Source of the DNA: Spirochaetaceae bacterium
GTDB taxonomy: Bacteria; Spirochaetota; Spirochaetia; Treponematales; Breznakiellaceae
Direction: 5' to 3'
Length of the DNA stretch: 11,966 nucleotides
Assembly (NCBI GenBank): GCA_031255395.1
Contig: JAIRSQ010000062.1
Span: forward strand, 1-11,966
Shown: piece by piece, positions 6,447 to 11,966 of the stretch
Position numbering within the stretch: position 1 is the first letter of the stretch
Layout of the letters: each line of letters begins with the position of its first letter
The notes under the pieces: generated by a model
What the model was told of the DNA's origin: nothing
Database searches by the model: none
The model's input: the letters and a program-made list of their open reading frames with translations, nothing else
Program-made: the position numbers and the translations under genes

Positions 6447-9080
6447 ATGAGGATGCGCCCGCTTCCGCCGCTATTTTTGGCGCTGTCGCTGTTTTTAACG
6501 GTAGAAATAATGCCGAACACAACGTATGCGGACGGCCATCCCGTTCCAAACGCGTCTGCTGTCGACGGGAACAGCGCCGGGCTTTCCTCAATTCCCATCG
6601 CCGGTGTTGAACAACCGCCTGAAGGGAACTATCATGTTATGACTAGGCGTCCGTTGCGCGCGGGGGCCGCGCCGTCAAATGAAATCGGCGATTTTTCCGA
6701 TTCATGGACTAATCTATGGGTTGTCGGGCCGGAAAAACGGTTAATTATTGATATTCCGTTTCTTTCTGTCTGCCTGTTTGTTGCGCTTTGTCTGTTTCTG
6801 ATCGCTTTAATGTTGCGCGGCATCGCGGTCATGCTGAGCGAAAACAAGGCGATGCGCGCGGAAGCGCTCGCTCTGTTAAACGAGGAATTGATGCCAACAG
6901 AAAAAAAACGCCAGGCTCTGCTTGCAAAAAAGCGCGTTTTGGGACTCAGGCTGAAATTCGCATCGTTCATACTCGCGATAGTGCTTTTCGTCGTTCTGAT
7001 GACCTCAGGTCCGTTGTCCCTGGTTATGACGCGCGCTCAGAGACAGACACTGATGACCGGCCTGATTGACCGTTCGGTAGTGTTGCTCGATGCCATAGTC
7101 CAGAGCGCGAACGTATTCCTTCCTTCGCGCAACGTGCCGGAACTGGGCTCTCTGACGCGGCAGATCGCTTCCATGCCGGAAGCGCGTTACGTTACGATTA
7201 CAGGGTTCGGCGCCGGCGTTACGGCGACTAACGACTATGTATGGGCAAGCAATGACCCGGACATTCTGGAAAAGATTGACACGGACGCGCTGACGGCGGG
7301 CGGTTCCCGCATTACGGACGCTGTTACGCCGCAGTTAGCAAGGCTGAACTATGAATTGAATGTCGCTGCCAGCAAAGCGGCGGGCGGTTTGGCGGAAAGC
7401 ATCGACCAGTTAAACCGTGAAAGCGAAGCTCTGGCGCTTGCCAACGATGCCGGGAGCCGGCAACGGCTTGAATATATTAAAACTGCGATTAGCGAGCTTG
7501 AAAACAGAATGTCCGACATCTTGGAAGTGATAGGAGCGGACGTCAGCTCATATCCGCCGCTTGACATCAACGAGACTAATCTGTCGGAAAGCGAAAACTA
7601 TATCCTGTACAAGCCCGTGATGTTCAGGCAGGGAACCAGCGACATATACGCAAGCGGATTTGTGCGGCTTGAAATATCCAAAGGCACGATACTTGACGAG
7701 ATATATGACGGGCAAAGATACATTCTGACCATAATTCTTTATGTCGCTATTGCCGCCACTTTGGTTGGCGGCATTGGCGCCATGGTATTGTCTTCGTTGA
7801 TTATACGTCCCATCAGGACTCTTGTAAGGCACGTAGAGCGAATACGCGATACAGAAAACAAGGCCGAACTGGAGGGCTTAGAAATCGTTATGGACACGAA
7901 CGACGAACTCGCCGTCCTCGCGGAAACTATCAACGACATGATGCGCGGGCTGGTGAAAGCGGCAAAAGCGGCGGAAGATCTGTCCATAGGCAAGGAAATA
8001 CAAAAAAAATTCATCCCGCTCGAAACAGACGGGAACAGGAACAAGCTCACTTACGGCTCGAAAACCGCGAAGAAAGTAAAATTTTTTGGCTATTACGAGG
8101 GCGCCAAGGGAGTTTCCGGCGATTACTTCGATTACCAGGACATTGACGGACGCCATTTCGCTATCATAAAGTGCGACGTAGCGGGAAAGGGCGTTCCGGC
8201 GGCGCTGATCATGGCCCAGGTTGCCACCATGTTTCGCAACTATTTTAAGGTATGGAGTTCCGGCGAAGACGGCGCCCATATAGAAGCTCTTGTCTACATG
8301 ATCAACGACTTTATCGAAACGCTTGGCTTTAAGGGACGGTTTGCGGCCTTTACTCTCTGCCTGTTCGATTCCGAAACGGGCGTCGCGCGTTTCTGCAACG
8401 CCGGAGACAACCTCGTTCACTGGTACGACTGGTCAGAAAAAAAGCTAAAAACCGTCACCCTGCCGCAGTCCCCTGCGGCAGGGGTTTTGCCGAACTCGCT
8501 GCTTGAAGCCTCAAACGCCTATCAGATGCAGACATTGCAACTGGACCACGGCGATATGCTGTTGCTCTACACGGATGGCATAGAAGAGTCAAAACGCCTG
8601 TTTCGGGACGAGAATTACAACGAAATCATCTGCAATTACGACGATCTGCCCAACGATGTGCCGCACGGTTCCCATGCCGTCGGACAGAGCGGCGAGGAAC
8701 TCGGCACGGAGCGCGTAGAAAGCCTGATAACGGCCGTCATGAACAATAAAGAATATGTGTTATACAAGTATCACGACCCGCTGGGCGAGGCCGGGTATCA
8801 TTTTGATTTCTCAGCCTGCCGCGGCACGGTCGAGGAAGTGATCATGGCAATGGTATCGGTGGAAAAACTTTTTCGCATGTACTATAGGGCGGATGCCGCA
8901 AACGAGCGCGTTTTGGTTGACGGCAAGGTAAATTCTTTTCTGCGCGATTACTTCATTGAATACCGCAAATACTGCAACGTGCAGAACATCCCGGAAAATC
9001 CCATGTACGTGTACTACACCGGCATGAGCGAGGACGAACTGTACGACGATTTGACGCTTCTTGGGATCCGCTGGCGGTAG
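6447..9080 (+). CDS. Membrane sensor PP2C/SpoIIE-type serine phosphatase (RsbU-like) with HAMP domain
   Basis: Such phosphatases sense an extracytoplasmic signal and dephosphorylate an STAS-type antagonist or another target. Here the 877-residue protein has a signal peptide (about 1-28), a periplasmic stretch, TM helices at about 103-125, 169-195 and 425-453, and a basic cytoplasmic loop (127-168). A large periplasmic sensor (196-424) is partly helical. It is followed by a HAMP domain (Pro455, DELAVLAETINDMM) and the PP2C core. Metal-ligand motifs are VSGDYFD (Asp559), CDVAGKGVPAAL (Asp577), LLYTDGIEE (Asp710) and the terminal DDLTLLGIR (867-875). The phospho-site motif usually read as NAGH is NAGD (651-654). 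Asp710 and Asp867 are 157 residues apart, where about 60 are usual, which implies an insertion. The start lacks a Shine-Dalgarno; ATG at 6453 is equally possible. No antagonist or anti-sigma gene is adjacent. Confidence 0.93.
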   Translation: MRMRPLPPLFLALSLFLTVEIMPNTTYADGHPVPNASAVDGNSAGLSSIPIAGVEQPPEGNYHVMTRRPLRAGAAPSNEIGDFSDSWTNLWVVGPEKRLIIDIPFLSVCLFVALCLFLIALMLRGIAVMLSENKAMRAEALALLNEELMPTEKKRQALLAKKRVLGLRLKFASFILAIVLFVVLMTSGPLSLVMTRAQRQTLMTGLIDRSVVLLDAIVQSANVFLPSRNVPELGSLTRQIASMPEARYVTITGFGAGVTATNDYVWASNDPDILEKIDTDALTAGGSRITDAVTPQLARLNYELNVAASKAAGGLAESIDQLNRESEALALANDAGSRQRLEYIKTAISELENRMSDILEVIGADVSSYPPLDINETNLSESENYILYKPVMFRQGTSDIYASGFVRLEISKGTILDEIYDGQRYILTIILYVAIAATLVGGIGAMVLSSLIIRPIRTLVRHVERIRDTENKAELEGLEIVMDTNDELAVLAETINDMMRGLVKAAKAAEDLSIGKEIQKKFIPLETDGNRNKLTYGSKTAKKVKFFGYYEGAKGVSGDYFDYQDIDGRHFAIIKCDVAGKGVPAALIMAQVATMFRNYFKVWSSGEDGAHIEALVYMINDFIETLGFKGRFAAFTLCLFDSETGVARFCNAGDNLVHWYDWSEKKLKTVTLPQSPAAGVLPNSLLEASNAYQMQTLQLDHGDMLLLYTDGIEESKRLFRDENYNEIICNYDDLPNDVPHGSHAVGQSGEELGTERVESLITAVMNNKEYVLYKYHDPLGEAGYHFDFSACRGTVEEVIMAMVSVEKLFRMYYRADAANERVLVDGKVNSFLRDYFIEYRKYCNVQNIPENPMYVYYTGMSEDELYDDLTLLGIRWR

Positions 9081-9119
9081 CAAACGAGGCGGGACATCAG
9101 GCGCAGTCCGCGCTCGCTG

Positions 9120-9139
9120 TTCACGCGTGAATTCGCGTG
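9120..9139. repeat. Nested palindromes at the end of pyrH
   Basis: TTCACGCGTGAA (9120-9131) is a perfect 12-bp palindrome. CACGCG (9122-9127) and CGCGTG (9134-9139) are also inverted around 6 nt. They lie at the tail-to-tail junction of the phosphatase gene and pyrH and overlap the last pyrH codons. No T-tract follows on either strand, so a terminator role is doubtful. Confidence 0.4.
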
Positions 9140-9846
9140 CCGGTATACCGCCCGCCGGACAGAATCTGGCGCAGGTTTTCAATATTCCTGCCCGAAGCGC
9201 AGATGACTTCGATTCCCGCCTCCTCAGCGTTGCGGCTCGCCACCGGATCAAAGGGCAGGTTTTTCCCCGGCGTCCAGACGCTGCCGGTTAGGAGGCGGAA
9301 GTCTTTCCAACTGATACTGTCCAAAGGTTTCGCGTCTGGGTGTGATTTGGGATCGGCTGTATATACCTTCTCGATATTCGACAGGTTCACAATGGTTTTT
9401 ATGCCAAAGCGTTTGGCGAGTAGCACGGCGTCGTTATCGGAGGAAAAACCCGGTTTCCAACCGGCCGCTACCAGCACCCTGCCGGTAAAAATGCCTTCTT
9501 CCTGTCCGGCCGCTTTCCCGGCGCCTGCCGTAGGGTCGGTAACGACATCGTCCGCGCAGTAATCTCCGAATAGCGCCTTGACCAGTTGGGCGTTAAGGCG
9601 CGTCGCCATTATGCCTATCCAGTCCGCCTGCCGGTCGTCCGTCTTGTTGCCCAGTGCCGCGCTCGCGTCCCGATATGCCGCCTGCCATAAGCGCGCCGGC
9701 CCGCCTCCGCCAGCGACCAAGACAAAACGGCGGCGTTCGTCCTCACGCAACAGTTCCATTATCAATCCCGCGAATCTTTGCAGATACGCCGTATCAACCT
9801 TGTCCGGCGCGATAATAGAGCCGCCAACCGAAATGACGCTTTCCAC
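9121..9846 (-). CDS. pyrH: UMP kinase, archaeal-type subfamily
   Basis: UMP kinase phosphorylates UMP to UDP in pyrimidine nucleotide synthesis. The 241-residue sequence follows the archaeal-type pattern more than the usual bacterial one. It begins VISVGGSIIAPD and contains VAGGGGPAR (44-52), DWIGIMATRLNAQ (75-87), GWKPGFSSDNDAVLLAK (129-145), NIEKVYTADPK (157-167) and FDPVAS (199-204), ending with GGRYTGTRI. The bacterial LLKLSGEAL opening and MDATA motif are absent. The start is GTG, 4 nt after the rpmB stop. No clear ribosome site is seen, so coupling to rpmB translation is likely. A paralogous kinase of the aspartokinase fold is the alternative, but length and motif order favour PyrH. Confidence 0.92.
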   Translation of the reverse strand: MESVISVGGSIIAPDKVDTAYLQRFAGLIMELLREDERRRFVLVAGGGGPARLWQAAYRDASAALGNKTDDRQADWIGIMATRLNAQLVKALFGDYCADDVVTDPTAGAGKAAGQEEGIFTGRVLVAAGWKPGFSSDNDAVLLAKRFGIKTIVNLSNIEKVYTADPKSHPDAKPLDSISWKDFRLLTGSVWTPGKNLPFDPVASRNAEEAGIEVICASGRNIENLRQILSGGRYTGTRIHA

Positions 9847-9850
9847 TAAG

Positions 9851-10054
9851 CTACGCTTTTACGGCTATTTTTCGCGTTACAAATCCGCTCTTTAAGCAAC
9901 GCGTGCAGATTTTAAGCGTCAACGTTGTACCGTCAATTTCCGTCTTGATTTTTTTTATGTTTGGCCGCCAGGTTCTGCGGGTGCGGTTTTTTGCATGGCT
10001 AACTTTGTTGCCGGTAACCGTATGTTTTCCACAAATATCGCAAGTGCGTGACAT
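9851..10054 (-). CDS. rpmB: 50S ribosomal protein bL28, zinc-ribbon form
   Basis: This is a small structural protein of the large ribosomal subunit. The 67 residues begin MSRTCDICGK and contain the bL28 core KVSHAKNRTRRTWRPNIKK. CDIC (5-8) and CTRC (50-53) make a four-cysteine zinc ribbon, the so-called C+ form. The frame is open 34 codons further upstream, but the ATG chosen gives the normal N-terminus and has GAGGA about 9 nt upstream. It is the first gene of an rpmB-pyrH unit under a near-consensus promoter with a leader of about 50 nt. Confidence 0.97.
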   Translation of the reverse strand: MSRTCDICGKHTVTGNKVSHAKNRTRRTWRPNIKKIKTEIDGTTLTLKICTRCLKSGFVTRKIAVKA

Positions 10055-10109
10055 GATTCTTATCCTCGAAATCGTATTTTTACGCCGGCCTGACCCGTGC
10101 GCTGTTGAA

Positions 10110-10138
10110 AGTTTACCCTTGCCGTCTTTCCATGTCAA
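10110..10138 (-). promoter_or_regulatory. Strong sigma70-type promoter for rpmB-pyrH
   Basis: On the minus strand a perfect TTGACA (10133-10138) is followed after exactly 17 nt by TAAACT (10110-10115), four of six -10 consensus bases. Transcription would start near 10103, leaving a leader of about 50 nt with the GAGGA ribosome site of rpmB. It is one of the two best promoters in the window. Confidence 0.75.
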
Positions 10139-10147
10139 GGTTGCGCG

Positions 10148-10351
10148 TTGGTTCATGAAAAATGTTATAGAAATTCTAATAAGGACGTCAAACGGAAATC
10201 AGCGATCGGGTTTTCAAGCCGCAAATTGGCCATGGGAGCCTCGGTTTATCAGGACGGGAAACCGGTAAAATTCAACCCCTCCCTTTCATCCGTTCACGGG
10301 ACCGCAGGAAGAATGTCAACCGTTTCGTCTGACAAAAAAACGGCGCCATAG
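10148..10351 (+). CDS. Doubtful small hypothetical ORF (up to 67 codons)
   Basis: The frame is open from TTG (AAGG 7 nt upstream) to TAG. An internal ATG at 10232 gives 39 codons ending in a Ser/Lys-rich tail. The second half reads like plausible polar protein, but there is no recognisable domain. The 5' part lies in the promoter zone of rpmB. It could be random. Confidence 0.15.
   Translation: MVHEKCYRNSNKDVKRKSAIGFSSRKLAMGASVYQDGKPVKFNPSLSSVHGTAGRMSTVSSDKKTAP
10165..10179. promoter_or_regulatory. AT-rich dyad resembling a Fur/PerR-type box
   Basis: TTATAGAAATTCTAA contains the perfect palindrome TAGAA-A-TTCTA (10168-10178). It matches 11 of 14 defined positions of the PerR-box consensus TTATAATNATTATAA. 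It lies about 27 nt upstream of the rpmB -35 and overlaps a plus-strand -10 candidate, so it could affect either direction. Confidence 0.25.
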
Positions 10352-10401
10352 TCCGCGAATATGCCGGCTTTCTCCGTCTGTCCCTTAGCGCTCGCCATTT
10401 T

Positions 10402-10415
10402 TTGTTGTATAACAA
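10402..10415. promoter_or_regulatory. Dyad and -10-like element just before the DegT-like gene
   Basis: TTGTT (10402-10406) and AACAA (10411-10415) are inverted around GTAT. TATAAC (10408-10413) inside it is a good -10 lying 5 nt before the ATG; only a poor -35 (TTAGCG, 17 nt upstream) is present. The site could be a promoter-operator overlap. Confidence 0.3.
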
Positions 10416-10418
10416 GGC

Positions 10419-11456
10419 ATGATAATTGAAATCAGTTCGCCGACTGTCAGGCGGAAAGAGATGAGCGCCGTCCTTACCGCGATGGTTGAAGACAAGATAG
10501 GCCCGGGAGAACGGGCGGAGAATTTGATACAGACCGCCAAAGAATGGCTGCGTTTTGAATACTGCATAGCCGTCCGCAGTCCCGTGATAGCGTTGCATCT
10601 CGCGTTGAAGCTGCTTGGCCTGCCGCCGCGTTCGGGCGTGGCGGTTTCAGCTCTTTCGCCCGCGTACTATGCCAGAGTCATAGGCGATTTGGGGCTGGCG
10701 CCGGTTTTCTGCGACACGGCAGAGGCGTTTTCCTGCCCGAACGCGGCGTCAGTCGGCGCGGCGGTTTCGGCAAACGCTGAAACTCCGGCGCGCGCCGCCG
10801 TGCTGTATCACAGCCTCGGCTTCATGCCCGACATGGAAGGACTGTCAGAATTGGGCATCCCTATCATTGAAGACTGTTCTGCCGCCTACATGAGCGGTTT
10901 TGGTGAAAAAAAGGCCGGCTCATACGGCGTTTTTACGATTCTGGGACTGGAAGAACGCGATATGCTCACGAGCGGCGGCGGCGCGCTGCTTTACGCGTCG
11001 TCCCGCCGCGAGGCGTCTGTCCTTCGTAACGCTGCGCCGTTGCCCGCCGAATACGGACTGCCAGACATGAACGCCGCTATGGCTCTCGCCCAGTTCCGCG
11101 AAACGGAAAAAAACCTGCAAAGACGCGCCAAGATAGCCGAGTTATACACGCAGGCCGCCTTGCGACAGGGAAGGCACAGGCTGTTTGCAAAGCCGGACGG
11201 TTTTGACTACAACAATTACGCTTTCCCGCTGGTACTTGAAACCGGAGTTAAGGAGGTCATCGCGTACGCCAAACGCAAGGAAATCGTCGTGGAAAGTGCC
11301 TTTGCCGGGACTCCTGCGGCCGCGGGGCTTGCACCGCAGAATTCCTGCCCTGCCGCCGTTTCGCAAAGCCTGCGCACGGTGCTTTTTCCCGTATATCCGC
11401 GGCTTGGCGACGCCGCCGCCGTGCGCGTGGCAAAACTCATTCAAACGCTTCCGTAA
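10419..11456 (+). CDS. DegT/DnrJ/EryC1/StrS-fold protein lacking the PLP lysine
   Basis: The 345-residue protein follows the sugar-aminotransferase fold from end to end. It opens with ISSPTVRRKEMSAVL, has ALHLALKLLGL (58-68), PVFCDTAEAF (95-104), IIEDCSAAYMSGF (149-161), TSGGGALLYA (184-193), DMNAAMALAQF (216-226) and a C-terminal small domain with YNNYAFPLVL. Family members normally transfer an amino group to a keto-sugar using PLP. Aligned without gaps to ArnB-type sequences, the Schiff-base lysine is Arg180. The phosphate-binding GTA is PVI (55-57), and the His/Gln after the catalytic Asp152 is Ala. It is therefore probably not a normal aminotransferase; a PLP-less binding or regulatory role is possible. 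The ATG gives the canonical family N-terminus, although AAGG is too close to serve as a normal ribosome site. No sugar-nucleotide genes are adjacent. Confidence 0.88.
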   Translation: MIIEISSPTVRRKEMSAVLTAMVEDKIGPGERAENLIQTAKEWLRFEYCIAVRSPVIALHLALKLLGLPPRSGVAVSALSPAYYARVIGDLGLAPVFCDTAEAFSCPNAASVGAAVSANAETPARAAVLYHSLGFMPDMEGLSELGIPIIEDCSAAYMSGFGEKKAGSYGVFTILGLEERDMLTSGGGALLYASSRREASVLRNAAPLPAEYGLPDMNAAMALAQFRETEKNLQRRAKIAELYTQAALRQGRHRLFAKPDGFDYNNYAFPLVLETGVKEVIAYAKRKEIVVESAFAGTPAAAGLAPQNSCPAAVSQSLRTVLFPVYPRLGDAAAVRVAKLIQTLP

Positions 11457-11460
11457 TGAA

Positions 11461-11483
11461 CGGGAACGAACAATTCGCGCCCG
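11461..11483 (+). terminator. Weak candidate terminator after the DegT-like gene
   Basis: CGGG-aa-CGAA (11461-11470) pairs with TTCG-cg-CCCG (11474-11483) around a 3-nt loop, 4 nt after the stop. Only a poor T-rich tail (AAATTTGATTTT) follows. Confidence 0.25.
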
Positions 11484-11510
11484 GTCCAAATTTGATTTTC
11501 CTCCCCTTGT

Positions 11511-11540
11511 CGCTATTTGCCGATATTCGCCGATATTTGT
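11511..11540. repeat. Three tandem 10-bp repeats upstream of the lipoprotein gene
   Basis: CGCTATTTGC, CGATATTCGC and CGATATTTGT follow each other without gaps. They differ at positions 3, 8 and 10. The period equals about one helical turn and the block ends 13 nt before the ATG. Confidence 0.65.
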
Positions 11541-11553
11541 TACGGTTAACTGT

Positions 11554-11966
11554 ATGAAAGCGTTAAAACTTTATAAACAATATTGTTTGCTCGCGGTAAT
11601 TTTTATGGCTGGCTGTTTCATGTTTTTTTCGTTAACAGGCTGTAATAGAATGACGTTTTTGGACAATCTTTATGAAAAAGATTCGGAAAACGCCCAAAAT
11701 CCGCAGCTTCCGGGATCGAATACGCCGGGCAATCCTCCGATTCCCGCTGATTGCACATGGTACGTTTCGCAGGGCGGCAACGACGCCGCAAGCGGGACGG
11801 CTGCGGCGCAACCGCTGGCAACGGTTAGTAAGGCCCTCGATAAAATAAAGGCGCTGTACCGTAGCGGCAAGTGGCCGTCCGGCGCGTCCGCGCGGATAGT
11901 CATCAGCGGAACCATCAAGGGTTCAGGCAAATACAGTAACGCTACCGGCTCGATGATCGAGGTTTC
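11554..11966 (+). CDS. Predicted surface lipoprotein with beta-helix-type N-terminus (3' end beyond window)
   Basis: The frame is open to the right edge (137 complete codons visible). Residues 1-29 are a basic then hydrophobic signal sequence ending SLTGC, a good lipobox with Cys30 as the lipidated residue; MAGC (Cys21) is a second possibility. A proline/asparagine-rich linker (about 46-65) precedes CTWYVSQGGNDAASGTAAAQ and PLATVSKALDKIK. This is the typical opening of parallel beta-helix proteins (DUF1565/pectate-lyase-like), continuing with RIVISGTIKGSG. Many treponemes carry sets of such lipoproteins, probably exposed on the cell surface and possibly binding or cleaving polysaccharide; the catalytic part is not in the window. 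No Shine-Dalgarno is seen before the ATG. Earlier codons are more A/T-rich than neighbouring genes. Confidence 0.87.
   Translation, partial: MKALKLYKQYCLLAVIFMAGCFMFFSLTGCNRMTFLDNLYEKDSENAQNPQLPGSNTPGNPPIPADCTWYVSQGGNDAASGTAAAQPLATVSKALDKIKALYRSGKWPSGASARIVISGTIKGSGKYSNATGSMIEV

Larger units (their letters stand above)
10055..10418. other. Divergent intergenic region between rpmB and the DegT-like gene
   Basis: These 364 bases hold the rpmB promoter, an AT-rich dyad (10165-10179), a doubtful short plus-strand ORF (to 10351) and a second dyad just before the DegT-like start. A plus-strand promoter candidate, TTCATG (10152-10157), 17 nt, TCTAAT (10175-10180), overlaps the first dyad. It would give the DegT-like gene a leader of about 230 nt. 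No terminator or recognisable riboswitch is seen. Confidence 0.6.

Noticed and set aside
10055..10156. Upstream extension of rpmB (34 extra residues)
   Set aside because: The shorter start gives the standard bL28 N-terminus with its CxxC, has its own ribosome site, and the extension would overlap the promoter.
10232..10345. Possible structured RNA between rpmB and the DegT-like gene
   Set aside because: Scattered GC-rich segments, but no consistent helix set and no terminator; no known RNA family is recognisable.

Overview
The window is about 12 kb of chromosomal, housekeeping-type sequence, not a mobile region. I saw no rRNA, tRNA, CRISPR array, insertion sequence or phage gene. The overall character suggests a spirochaete close to the termite/cockroach-gut treponemes. 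The reasons are moderately high GC, a RecJ with a very large internal insertion, a large periplasmic-sensor/HAMP/PP2C phosphatase, a DUF2148 protein, and a Treponema-style surface lipoprotein whose mature part begins like a beta-helix protein. This placement is inference from protein style, not a search result.

Left part (1-2555, minus strand): recJ, followed by and overlapping an exported-protein gene that starts at TTG with a strong Shine-Dalgarno and runs off the left edge. Positions 2556-2883 form a divergent intergenic region with 18-bp tandem repeats. It leads to a plus-strand DUF2148 putative iron-sulfur protein (2884-3426).

Middle (3444-6341, minus strand): a compact proA-proB-proC operon with overlapping ends. 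It encodes the whole glutamate-to-proline pathway. ProB is the short form without a PUA domain. A 105-bp divergent region (6342-6446) separates proA from a plus-strand 877-residue membrane PP2C/SpoIIE-type phosphatase (6447-9080), probably a signalling output of the partner-switching kind. This region carries a hairpin followed by T6, and -10-like hexamers about 6 nt from both start codons.

Right part: a minus-strand rpmB-pyrH pair. bL28 is the zinc-ribbon form and the UMP kinase is of the archaeal-type subfamily. The pair is driven by a near-consensus promoter at 10110-10138. Divergent from it is a DegT/DnrJ-fold protein (10419-11456) whose PLP lysine is replaced by arginine, so it may not be a conventional aminotransferase. 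The last gene (11554 onwards) is a lipoprotein with a beta-helix-type N-terminus, cut by the right edge and preceded by three 10-bp phased repeats.

The most interesting items are the degenerate DegT protein, the roughly 100-residue insertion inside the PP2C catalytic domain, the insertion in RecJ, the probable leaderless starts, and the phased repeats before the lipoprotein. I did not find a clearly new multi-gene system.
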